Shown one piece after another: positions 1 to 5,712 of a stretch of 15,914 nucleotides of DNA. Source of the stretch: JBDNFP01 sp041689775 (GTDB taxonomy: Bacteria > Bacteroidota > Bacteroidia > Cytophagales > Spirosomataceae); the NCBI GenBank assembly GCA_041689775.1, contig JBDNFP010000327.1, positions 1 to 15,914 of the forward strand, read 5' to 3'. A program made the position numbers and the translations under genes. How positions within the stretch are numbered: position 1 is the stretch's first letter; the number at the start of each line of letters is the position of its first letter. The notes beneath the pieces are model-generated. The model made no database searches. It had not been told where the DNA came from and saw only the letters and a program-made list of their open reading frames with translations.

Positions 1-99
1 AAGTTTTCTGACGCCGCCCGGCAGCCCTGATTTGGGCCATGGCCCAAATCAGGGCTGCCGGGCTTTTTTAAACGACCGTTGCGTTTATTACTTGAATTC
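1..99. mobile_element. End of an IS30-type insertion sequence (partial, runs off the left edge)
   Basis: Bases 78-99 match bases 15777-15798 in inverted orientation with one mismatch in 22. The right-hand copy overlaps the last codons of an IS30-like transposase gene, so the shared segment is probably the terminal inverted repeat, ending near 99. Bases 75-95 also read as TVAFIT-stop, like the transposase C-terminus, but a TAA at 69-71 lies immediately upstream in that frame, so this is not a continuous transposase end. The palindrome at 16-63 suits the side upstream of a transposase promoter, which would make this the left (5') IS end with the transposase reading leftward off the window. A truncated right end is the alternative. 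Confidence 0.6.
16..69. terminator. 48-bp perfect palindrome plus T run, inside an IS30-type end
   Basis: Bases 16-63 read identically on both strands, centred on CCATGG between 39 and 40, and six T follow at 64-69. As RNA this would fold into a long GC-rich hairpin followed by U residues, the form of a rho-independent terminator on the plus strand. It lies 9-15 bases inside the IS30-type terminal repeat at 78-99. Strong hairpins just inside an IS end are known to block transcription running into a transposase. That role is inferred, because most of the element lies outside the window. Confidence 0.7.
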
Positions 100-477
100 A
101 AGGATCCTAGAAAGATTAAAGTAATAGATTCTTGGAATACTAGTTGCGTCGAATGCTTTAAGAAATTCCCAGAGCATGAAAAGCTTGCTTTAAAGTTTGA
201 ACAAGATAGTACGGTTAAGTTTTATTCAATAAATGTGAGATTACCTCAGGAAGATTTCGATAAAGTTAAAAAAGTAGCTGCTGAAATGGTAGATTATAAA
301 TTCATTAATTTATTTAGCGATGCAACGTTTGATGGGTTTTTTAAGGTCGAAGTTTATCCTAAGCTTATAATTATTGATGGTAATAATTATGTGAGATTCA
401 ATGGACCGCTTAATACCTCAATGGTGCCTCTCGTGTACAATCCTGTTGACCTAATTAATGAATTTAAAAAGAAGTAA
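79..477 (+). pseudogene. Thioredoxin-like (TlpA/thiol-disulfide family) protein, 5' end removed by the IS
   Basis: The encoded protein has a thioredoxin-type active site, DSWNTSCVECFKKFPEHEK (CVEC), near its start, then the cis-proline region (VEVYPKLIIID) and the closing beta-hairpin. TlpA-like proteins of this phylum catalyse thiol-disulfide exchange in the periplasm and normally have an export signal and a longer N-terminal part. Here only about 16 residues precede the active site, there is no signal peptide, and the first seven codons (TTG at 79 to about 99) lie in the IS terminal repeat. Native coding probably starts near base 100 (KDPRKIKVIDSW). The stop TAA shares one base with the ATG of the next gene, so the two were translationally coupled. 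The remaining protein, if made, would be cytoplasmic and probably inactive. Confidence 0.7.
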
Positions 478-860
478 TGAAAAGCACCATTTTTTTGTTT
501 TTTACTGTTATTCTTATCTCATGTACTGCTGAAAAAGATTTTAAGAGTGAACACGCAATTGTTAATTTGCCAGAAAAAGTCTATGACTTCGGTGAAATTA
601 GTATGACAGATAGTATAGAACACAAGTTTTCTATTGTCAACTTGGGTTCTACTGATTTGATACTTAATGAAGTAAGTGCTAGTTGTGGCTGTACTGTGCC
701 TTCGTGGAATCGCGAATCAATCCCACCAAATGAAAAAGGTTTCGTAAATGTTGTGTTCAAGCCAGTTGATGAAGGGCAGGTAGAAAAATTAATTATATTA
801 GAAATGAATACTGATTCTACTTTTGCAGTCTTAAGAATCAAAGGTTTCGTCATTAAGTAG
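477..860 (+). CDS. DUF1573 family lipoprotein
   Basis: This is a 127-residue protein with a lipoprotein signal, MKSTIFLFFTVILISC, the lipidated cysteine being residue 16. A single Ig-like DUF1573 domain spans about residues 28-125. The hallmark motif is SASCGCTVPSW (Cys70, Cys72), followed by PPNEKG and a VVFKP strand. DUF1573 proteins are abundant in Bacteroidota, are exported, and have no established biochemical role. The ATG overlaps the stop of the upstream thioredoxin-like gene by one base, which supports this start and an original two-gene operon. Because the IS has removed the 5' part of that operon, expression now depends on whatever promoter remains. The gene is AT-rich compared with the region from 2086 onward. 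Confidence 0.85.
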   Translation: MKSTIFLFFTVILISCTAEKDFKSEHAIVNLPEKVYDFGEISMTDSIEHKFSIVNLGSTDLILNEVSASCGCTVPSWNRESIPPNEKGFVNVVFKPVDEGQVEKLIILEMNTDSTFAVLRIKGFVIK

Positions 861-880
861 CCGCATCAATTCGGTGTCAA

Positions 881-918
881 AAAAAGCCCTTTTTAGATTC
901 ATTTGAAAAGGGCTTTCC
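881..918. terminator. Bidirectional hairpin terminator
   Basis: AAAGCCCTTTT (883-893) pairs with AAAAGGGCTTT (906-916) across a 12-base loop. The 11-bp stem starts and ends in A/T tracts, so it works as a terminator on either strand. It sits 22 bases after the DUF1573 stop and 32 bases beyond the stop of the converging HNH gene, and would end both transcripts. Confidence 0.75.
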
Positions 919-948
919 AATATAAAATCAAATACCCTGTTTCAGTCG

Positions 949-1397
949 TCATTTGTTTAGTTTTTCTTTCAATTCTTCTATTGTAAATGGTGGTTCTTGT
1001 CTATGCAGCATAGCGTGACAGTTAGGGCAAACAGGTCTTAAATGCTTAATTGGGTCAACTTCATATTTTCCTTTTATGTCTGCCACTTTTGTCAAATAGT
1101 GAACGTGAATAAAGTCTTTACCAATTTCGCCATAAGTGTTTTCAAAGTCAAAGTCGCAAACTTGGAATTTTAGCCCATAATGTCTGATACATAATTGCCT
1201 TGCTCTATTATTTCGTTCGTATGAATTTTCAGTTATTGTTCTTTTCGCTCCTTCAATTAAAATCTCTTGAAATTCTGTCGGTATTTCTTCTGAAAACTGT
1301 TGTTCGCCTGTTAGATTAATTTCTTCAAGTGCTTTTTTTAGTTCGTCTTTCAGCTTCCAAATGAAGTATTTTTTGTCTATTCCGTGGCCTGTGTCTC
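949..1397 (-). pseudogene. HNH endonuclease, 5'-truncated
   Basis: The minus strand is open from the stop at 949 up to an in-frame TGA at 1396-1398, about 149 codons, but contains no usable ATG, GTG or TTG in front of the domain. The protein has a charged helical lead, then NSYERNNRARQLCIRHYG, a CxxC pair (CQVCDFDF), HVHYLTK, DPIKHLRPVCPNCHAMLH (second CxxC with the HNH histidine), and ends EELKEKLNK. This is the C-terminal nuclease domain of HNH enzymes of the McrA-like restriction type, which cut DNA using a metal ion. The nuclease module is whole, but the start and N-terminal region are missing. The open frame ends inside a short inverted repeat (1386-1404), probably the rearrangement junction. 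No start means it is very likely not expressed. Confidence 0.75.
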
Positions 1398-1404
1398 ACA
1401 GGCC
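1386..1404. repeat. Short inverted repeat at the HNH truncation point
   Basis: GGCCTGTG (1386-1393) and its complement CACAGGCC (1397-1404) flank three bases. The HNH reading frame ends in this repeat, and unrelated repeat-rich sequence begins to its right. Confidence 0.55.
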
Positions 1405-1457
1405 TTGTACAAGTACCTGATTTTCAACAAAATATTCTCATATATTTCCAGCTATAT

Positions 1458-1510
1458 CCCGCTCGCCCAGATTTGCAATCAGGGCACTATCTACTAGCGT
1501 CTGTGATGCG
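1458..1510 (+). repeat. REP-like repeat, copy A
   Basis: This is the first of five copies of a two-hairpin element. The first hairpin is the CGCCC-GATT/AATC-GGGC stem around a TTG-C loop, and the second is GCGTC-TGT-GATGC. It starts CCCGCTCGCCCAGATTTGC, matching copies at 4033, 4898 and 5403. This copy is diverged in the linker and after the second hairpin. The stretch 1398-1724 holds no convincing gene: only this repeat and the small hairpins at 1655-1687. Confidence 0.75.
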
Positions 1511-1654
1511 AGAAGCATAACGTCTCCATTTCAGTCCCTCCGTTGCTGGTTATTTTATGCAATAAGCAGGGTACCTTATGCATAGATGAAGGATTATAAT
1601 TTTATTGGACAGTTTGATCTAGTGGAGCTGAAAATAGAGTAGCTTGTAGGCAAG

Positions 1655-1687
1655 GAGGTTTTAACCTCTGTACCGCACAACAGCGGT
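1655..1687. repeat. Two small adjacent hairpins upstream of the antitoxin gene
   Basis: GAGGTT/AACCTC (1655-1660 and 1663-1668) and ACCGC/GCGGT (1672-1676 and 1683-1687) form two small inverted repeats 38 bases before the antitoxin start. They may be another repeat fragment or part of the 5' leader. No sequence match elsewhere in the window was found. Confidence 0.4.
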
Positions 1688-1724
1688 AACCCGTGTAGGA
1701 CTTTTCTGTATAATCCTAGATTTT

Positions 1725-1946
1725 ATGGCAACATCAGCAAACATCAACGACATTCTTTCTCAGGTAAAGCGGCTCGACAAAGAGGATCAGCTAACGCTGC
1801 TTCAGCGTATGGCCCATCTACTCAAAAGTTCAGAGTCTCAAAAGCCCCCTTCGGTGCGCCTGACCGCACTTTCTGGCTTGGGTAGTGATATCTGGAAAAG
1901 TGTTGATATTATTGACCAGTACCTTGATGAAGAAAGGCAATGGTGA
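1725..1946 (+). CDS. Orphan antitoxin of a VapBC/PIN-type module
   Basis: This 73-residue protein has a helical N-terminus (NINDILSQVKRLDKEDQLTL) and a C-terminal tail, LSGLGSDIWKSVDIIDQYLDEERQW. The tail has the pattern of Bacteroidota antitoxins whose C-terminus sits in the groove of a PIN-domain RNase toxin. In such pairs the toxin ATG normally overlaps the antitoxin stop. That overlap is still present here (ATGGTGA, 1940-1946), and the second frame starts MVI as PIN toxins often do. It then diverges and stops after 12 codons (MVIQNFFQLLFN). The toxin gene has therefore been lost just after its start codon. Family assignment rests on sequence pattern recalled from homologues, not on a search. 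Confidence 0.65.
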   Translation: MATSANINDILSQVKRLDKEDQLTLLQRMAHLLKSSESQKPPSVRLTALSGLGSDIWKSVDIIDQYLDEERQW

Positions 1947-2085
1947 TTCAGAATTTTTTCCAGTTACTCTTCAACTAAAAATTTTCTTCCTAACCCAATC
2001 CCACTAATTTCCCAGCTTTCATTAGAAGCGCCCAGTTCCAGGCTTTTAGTGGGATAAGTACCCCCATTAACGTAAAGCCAATCCT

Positions 2086-2964
2086 ATGAAAACACGTTTG
2101 TATGCCTATTTCCTGTGCCTGTTGGGTATAGTTCCCTGTACGAGCAGGGATACCACCAACAACACCGCCGAAAGTGCCACCGCTAGTACGGGGGATGTTA
2201 CCAAAGACTGGAAATTTGGCGTAGCCTTATGGACCTTCCATACGTTCAATTTTCCGGAGGCCCTAGATAAAGTAGACAGTGCAGGCCTGACGTACATTGA
2301 GCCCAATACCTTTCACAAAGCCGGTCCTGCCCAGAAAGACTCCACAATCTCGCAACTTTCACCAGCCGGAATTGCCCAACTCAAAACCCTGATGGATCAG
2401 AAGAACCTTCAAGCAGAATCCGTGTATATTGCAGGAGATGCAACGGTTCAAGGCTGGAAAGATCAATTTGAGATTGCGAAACAACTGGGCGCAAAATTCG
2501 TCACCGCCGAGCCGCCGGTAACGATGTGGGATGAGGTGGATAGCCTGGCCGGGGTAGATGGTATGAAAGTGGCTATTCATGAGCATTGGAAAGGCACGAG
2601 TGCCTACTGGCATCCGGATTCAGTACTAGCCGCCGTGAAAGATCACTCCAACTTTGGGGCTTGCGCCGACCTGGGCCATTGGCCCAAGAGCGGCATTAAT
2701 CCCCTGGATGCCGTAAAAAAATTGAAAGGGCATATTATTGGGGTACACCTAAAAGATATTGCCGCCTATAATGATCCGAAATTAAAGGATGTACCCGTAG
2801 GTACAGGGGTAATTGATTTCCTTGCCATCTTTCAGGAATTAAAAGACCAGAAGTTCTCGGGTTCTATCTACATTGAACGGGATGCCGAAGATAGGCCGAG
2901 CAATCTGCCTTCGGTGATTAAAACGGTAGAATATTACGACGAGCAGATTATTCGATTGAAGTAA
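2086..2964 (+). CDS. Exported sugar phosphate isomerase/epimerase-like TIM-barrel protein
   Basis: This 292-residue protein begins with an export signal, MKTRLYAYFLCLLGIVPC. It may be a lipoprotein anchored at Cys18, although Pro at -1 is unusual for a lipobox. A Ser/Thr-rich linker to about residue 40 precedes a xylose isomerase-like (AP endonuclease 2) TIM barrel. Candidate metal and substrate residues are Glu142 (AEP), His165 and His167 (AIHEHW), Asp195 and His198 (ADLGHW), His221 (GVHLKD), the GTG loop at 239-241 and Glu264 (YIERD). Family members isomerise or epimerise sugars or inositols using a divalent metal. The exported Bacteroidota group is probably used on periplasmic sugars, but its substrates are mostly unknown. 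It stands alone here, with repeats on both sides. Confidence 0.85.
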   Translation: MKTRLYAYFLCLLGIVPCTSRDTTNNTAESATASTGDVTKDWKFGVALWTFHTFNFPEALDKVDSAGLTYIEPNTFHKAGPAQKDSTISQLSPAGIAQLKTLMDQKNLQAESVYIAGDATVQGWKDQFEIAKQLGAKFVTAEPPVTMWDEVDSLAGVDGMKVAIHEHWKGTSAYWHPDSVLAAVKDHSNFGACADLGHWPKSGINPLDAVKKLKGHIIGVHLKDIAAYNDPKLKDVPVGTGVIDFLAIFQELKDQKFSGSIYIERDAEDRPSNLPSVIKTVEYYDEQIIRLK

Positions 2965-3009
2965 GGCGGTTGAAATCAGTGATTTTCTGGGTAGCCCAAG
3001 CAAAGTTAT

Positions 3010-3036
3010 CCGCTCACCCTGATCTGCAATCGTGCT
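3010..3036 (+). repeat. REP-like repeat, copy B (degenerate, first hairpin only)
   Basis: CCGCTCACCCTGATCTGCAATCGTGC resembles the first-hairpin half of copies A and C-E with several changes. The second-hairpin half is not recognisable. It lies 46 bases after the isomerase gene. Confidence 0.5.
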
Positions 3037-3130
3037 TTCCGCTGTATACCTATGTAAAGCAAAATCATCCCTATATTGTATCGCCACTGGGGTGAGGTAT
3101 AGATCGCCCCTATGCATCTCAAAAACATTC

Positions 3131-3552
3131 ATGACAGCTGAAAGATTGATAGAATGGGTCAAGGAAAATCCCAGAAGATTGTTTCTGACGGATGGGTTTG
3201 GGGCAATAGTATTAGCCCTTTTATTGAGTGTTGTGTTGGTCAGATTTGTGAAAGTTTTTGGGATACCCTTCCAACCTTGTATGTACTTGCCTTGTTCCCG
3301 TGCTTGTTTGGGTTGTATGATTTGTATTGTTACTTGAATACGGGCAAAAGCACGACGCGTTTTCTGAAAGGAATTGCTATTCTGAATCTCTTTTACTGCT
3401 TTTTATCGCTGGGATTTGGCCTATACCATTATAAAAGCCTAACCTATTGGGGCTGGGCCAATATCATCATTTAAGTAATCATGATCACTGCTCTTGCCGA
3501 TCTTGAGTACACAGTAGCGCAAAGATTGAAATTTGAATCATGGTCAAAATGA
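3131..3552 (+). pseudogene. Four-helix membrane protein of unknown function, broken by a frameshift and a stop
   Basis: Two frames join into one protein. Frame 2 from ATG 3131 gives a polar start (MTAERLIEWVKENPRRLFL), then DGFGAIVLALLLSVVLVRF and VKVFGIP. Frame 1 continues with LYVLALFPCLFGLYDLYCY, a polar loop, a third helix (LNLFYCFLSLGFGLYHY) and LTYWGWANIII. A one-base deletion near 3272-3280 best explains the frame change. A TAA at 3472-3474 then stops the frame, but it stays open beyond in the same register through VIMITALADLEYTVAQ to TGA at 3550. A Glu codon (GAA) changed to TAA would restore continuity. I recall this four-helix family in Bacteroidota but know no function for it. Its original stop overlaps the next ATG (ATGA, 3549-3552), so it was coupled to the Fic gene. 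Confidence 0.75.
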
Positions 3553-4046
3553 AGTTTGATATTCTATCCCCCGATCTTCTGGAAAAATATTCCGAAACTA
3601 TCTCTGAGGCTGCTCTACAATGCTATGAGCAACTGCAAGACAGTGAGCTTTCTACGGATTCATTCAGCTTCTACACCTCGGTAGCGGCGGTGTTTTCTTC
3701 CAGGATCGAGGGCGAGGCCATTGAGCTGGATAGCTACGTGAAGCACAAGCGGTTTGGAATAGAATTCTCGCCTGACTATACCCAAAAGATTGACGACTTG
3801 TATACTGCTTATTTGTACGCAAAATCAAACCTCTGTACTCAGGAACATATCGAAACAGCGCACCGGATCATCACCACCCATATTTTGCCGGGTCATACGC
3901 AGGGGAAAGTACGCACTGGCAACATGTATGTTACCACCTCTGACGGCCGGATAGAATACGTGGCGGCTTCGCCCTATTTGGTAGAGACTGAAATGGATAA
4001 ATTTTACGCCGATTTGAAAAAACTGGTTGCCCCCCGCTCGCCCTGA
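3549..4046 (+). pseudogene. Fic family protein, catalytic half missing
   Basis: The remaining 165 residues are the N-terminal half of a Fic protein. They contain the inhibitory helix motif SSRIEGE (about residues 50-56; pattern S/T-x-x-x-E-G), then LYTAYLYA, AHRIITTHILPG, GKVRTGNMYV and the region ending KFYADLKKLV. Fic enzymes transfer AMP or related groups to target proteins using an HPFxDGNGR motif, which should follow about 25-35 residues later and is absent. The frame instead runs into REP-like copy C at about 4033 and stops at 4046 within it. No catalytic half was found downstream. I chose the ATG at 3549 because it overlaps the original stop of the upstream membrane protein gene. ATG 3540 would add three residues. 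Confidence 0.8.
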
Positions 4047-4100
4047 TTTTTAATCGGAGCACACCTCACCTAGCGTCTGTAACGCGACGCGACAGGCAGG
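4033..4100 (+). repeat. REP-like repeat, copy C (interrupts the Fic gene)
   Basis: This copy begins CCCGCTCGCCCTGATTT, has the AATCGGAGC half-stem, the CACCTCACCTAGCGTCTG linker and second hairpin (GCGTCTGTAACGC), and ends GACAGGCAGG. Similarity to copies D and E continues a little further (GATGATTATATCAAG). The Fic frame is lost exactly where it begins, and the DUF433 gene starts 58 bases after its end. Confidence 0.85.
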
Positions 4101-4158
4101 ATGATTATATCAAGGAGCATAAAATCAAAGCACAAGTGAAAATATCAGAATTAAAGCG

Positions 4159-4407
4159 ATGAAAGAAACCAGCGACCTACTCCAAAGAATAACCCTCAAC
4201 CCAGCCATTTGCCACGGCAAGCCCGTTATTCGCAACTTACGCTACCCGGTTGAGAATATACTGGAACTGATGGCTTCCGGCATGACGCATCAGGAAATTT
4301 TGGACGACTACGAAGACCTGGAGCAGGATGATTTATGGGCGTGTCTGCTATTCGCGGCTCGGCTCACGCGTACGAGAGGTAGCTATCCGCTCAACCTGGT
4401 CGCATGA
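4159..4407 (+). CDS. DUF433 family antitoxin
   Basis: This 82-residue protein has the DUF433 signature: RITLNPAICHGKPVIRNLRYPV (residues about 10-31), then ILELMASGMTHQEILDDYEDL and DDLWACLLFAAR. DUF433 proteins carry a small winged or helix-turn-helix DNA-binding fold and are the usual partner of DUF5615 PIN-like proteins, where they neutralise the toxin and probably repress the operon. The stop overlaps the DUF5615 start by four bases (ATGA, 4404-4407), the normal arrangement for this pair. The length matches the family, and nothing appears missing. The promoter presumably lies between REP-like copy C and 4159, an AT-rich stretch; no clear Bacteroidota promoter consensus is visible there. 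Confidence 0.88.
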   Translation: MKETSDLLQRITLNPAICHGKPVIRNLRYPVENILELMASGMTHQEILDDYEDLEQDDLWACLLFAARLTRTRGSYPLNLVA

Positions 4408-4757
4408 AATTCCTCGTCGATGCACAGTTGCCCCGGCGATTGGCTCACTATTTACGTTCGGAAGGTTTTGACGCAGTCCACACATTGGATTTGGCTGATC
4501 AAAATCGAACGTTCGATGTCCAAATCAATTCTATTTCACTCACAGAAAAGCGAGTAGTAATCAGCAAGGATTCAGACTTCTACAATAGCTTTTTTAGTAG
4601 AAAGGAGCCTTTCAAATTGCTCTTTCTAACTGTTGGAAACTGCTCCAATGCTCAACTTCTTGATCTTTTCGCAGCCAACCTCGAACTGATTACTTCCCTT
4701 TTGAAAGAAAATGACGTCATTCAACTGAGTCGTTCAAGGTTGATCGTGATTTGTTAA
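4404..4757 (+). CDS. DUF5615 family PIN-like toxin
   Basis: This 117-residue protein has the DUF5615 pattern: MKFLVDAQLPRRLAHYLRSE with Asp6, HTLDLAD (Asp29, Asp32), VVISKDSDFYN (Asp56, Asp58) and a central LLFLTVGNCSNAQLL strand and loop. These acidic residues sit where PIN-domain nucleases bind Mg2+, so RNA cleavage by the toxin of a DUF433/DUF5615 pair is the likely role; direct evidence for this family is limited. It overlaps the antitoxin gene by four bases. It is the only toxin in this island with a complete reading frame. REP-type element 2 begins 19 bases after its stop. Confidence 0.85.
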   Translation: MKFLVDAQLPRRLAHYLRSEGFDAVHTLDLADQNRTFDVQINSISLTEKRVVISKDSDFYNSFFSRKEPFKLLFLTVGNCSNAQLLDLFAANLELITSLLKENDVIQLSRSRLIVIC

Positions 4758-4776
4758 GTTTGATATGCCAAGTGCG

Positions 4777-4852
4777 CCCCCGCTGCTGCCCGATTGCATC
4801 GGATGGGCAAAAATAGCCCGCACTCTCCGACTACACCTTCACCGCAAGGTAC
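4777..4852 (+). repeat. Second palindromic repeat family, copy 1
   Basis: This element reads CCCCGCTGC-TGCCCGATTGCATC with an imperfect GC stem around TTGCA, then AAATAGCCCG and a second hairpin ACCTT-CACCGC-AAGGT. The same order and spacing recur at 5327-5402. It lies between the DUF5615 gene and a REP-like copy (D). Confidence 0.75.
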
Positions 4853-4889
4853 CCCACACAGCCAAGCCAAATCCCCGTCGGCACAGATT

Positions 4890-4900
4890 CCCCCCCCCCC
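4890..4900 (+). repeat. Homopolymer run of 11 C
   Basis: Eleven consecutive C immediately precede or overlap the start of REP-like copy D. Runs of this length slip easily during replication and sequencing. It is not inside a gene, so phase variation of a protein is not indicated. Confidence 0.8.
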
Positions 4901-4955
4901 GCTCGCCCTGATTTGTAATCGGGGCGCACCTCACCTAGCGTCTGCGACGCGACAG
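4898..4955 (+). repeat. REP-like repeat, copy D
   Basis: CCCGCTCGCCCTGATTTG-TAATCGGGGCGCACCTCACCTAGCGTCTGCGACGCGACAGG is split here into its two hairpins: CGCCCTGATT/AATCGGGGCG (one G-T pair) and GCGTC-TGC-GACGC. It ends 46 bases before the intact DUF6364-type antitoxin gene, the same position copy E has relative to the broken antitoxin copy. Confidence 0.85.
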
Positions 4956-5001
4956 GTTATGATAATTCCATCAAGTACTCCGCTATCAGTCCAAAATCGC
5001 T

Positions 5002-5259
5002 ATGAAATCCAGCCTAACCCTAACACTTGACAAGGATTTAATCAAAATAGCGAAAGAGTACGCCACCATTCAGAAAACGAGCCTGTCAAGTTTGGTAGAA
5101 TCTTACCTCAAATTACTGGTGAGTCGTGAGGAATACATAGATTATGAGAAAATCCCGATAACACCGTTTGTGAGGAGCATGGTTAAGGGAAACTTACTTC
5201 CGCCCAATTTTGGTTATAAAACCGCTTATCGGGAGTACTTGCTTGAAAAACACAAATGA
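5002..5259 (+). CDS. DUF6364-type (ribbon-helix-helix-like) antitoxin, toxin missing
   Basis: This 85-residue protein starts MKSSLTLTLDKDLIKIAKEY, a beta-strand followed by a helix as in ribbon-helix-helix DNA-binding antitoxins. It continues TSLSSLVESYLKLL (second helix) and a C-terminal tail, PITPFVRSMVKG, which in such proteins binds the toxin. Homologues in Bacteroidota normally precede a PIN-domain toxin gene that overlaps by ATGA. The overlap is present (5256-5259), but the second frame reads only MKT and stops. The stretch 5260-5326 has no toxin, only a short echo of another gene start (ATGAAAGAAACC at 5280, identical to the first 12 bases of the DUF433 gene). It is a functional-looking antitoxin without a partner. 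A diverged copy follows at 5504. Confidence 0.72.
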   Translation: MKSSLTLTLDKDLIKIAKEYATIQKTSLSSLVESYLKLLVSREEYIDYEKIPITPFVRSMVKGNLLPPNFGYKTAYREYLLEKHK

Positions 5260-5326
5260 AAACGTAAGGCTTAGATCAATGAAAGAAACCGGCATTCCCC
5301 GTTACCGCCATATTGCATCTAATGGC

Positions 5327-5402
5327 CCCCCGCTGCCGCCAGATTGCATCTGGCGGCCAAACATAGCCCGTAGCCTGTGACTGCACCTTCACAGAAAGGT
5401 AT
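5327..5402 (+). repeat. Second palindromic repeat family, copy 2
   Basis: The first hairpin is a perfect 10-bp stem, GCCGCCAGAT/ATCTGGCGGC, around TGC. Then come ATAGCCCG, TAGCCTGTGACTGCA and ACCTT-CACAGA-AAGGT. It abuts REP-like copy E directly. A weaker hairpin with the same TTGCATC core (GCCAT/ATGGC, 5307-5325) precedes it. Confidence 0.8.
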
Positions 5403-5464
5403 CCGCTCGCCCTGATTTGCAATCGGGGCGCACATCACCTGGCGTCTGTGACGCGATAGGCAGG
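5403..5464 (+). repeat. REP-like repeat, copy E
   Basis: CCGCTCGCCCTGATTTGC and AATCGGGGCGCAC form the first hairpin, and GGCGTCTGTGACGCG the second. The copy ends GATAGGCAGG as in copy C. The next bases (ATAATTCCAT-AAG) also match those following copy D, so similarity continues into the following antitoxin copy. Confidence 0.85.
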
Positions 5465-5503
5465 ATAATTCCATAAAGAAATCCAATATTTCCCAAAATC
5501 ACC

Positions 5504-5712
5504 ATGAAATCCAAGCTAACCCTAACCCTCGACAAAGATGTAATTAAAAAAGCGAAAGAGTACGCCGCCACTCAGGAAAGGAGCCTGTCGAATTTGGTTG
5601 AATCCTACCTCAAATATTGGTAAGTCCTGAGGAATCAATTGATTCTGAAAAATTCCCAATATCTCCGTTTGTAAGGGGTATGGCCATTGGGAACATCCCT
5701 ATCGGCAAAAGG
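5504..5712 (+). pseudogene. Frameshifted second copy of the DUF6364-type antitoxin
   Basis: The start MKSKLTLTLDKDVIKKAKEY closely matches the antitoxin at 5002, and the match continues through RSLSNLVESYLK. One base is then missing relative to the parent (CTCAAATATTGG against CTCAAATTACTGG, near 5612-5616), giving a TAA at 5621 after 39 codons. In the other frame similarity resumes (FPISPFVRGMAIGN) to about 5700 and then fades. Together with the repeats in front of each gene, this is one unit of a diverged tandem duplication. No toxin follows; the exported peptidase gene begins about 100 bases later. Confidence 0.82.

Noticed and set aside
4890..4900. C11 tract as a phase-variation switch
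   Set aside because: It is not within or directly before a gene start where slippage would change a protein.
4794..5030. Open frame of 78 codons
   Set aside because: It consists of repeat and homopolymer sequence, is proline/serine-rich without structure, and overlaps the start of the real antitoxin gene.
1458..5464. CRISPR array
   Set aside because: The repeats are few, diverged, irregularly spaced by hundreds of bases and separated by genes.
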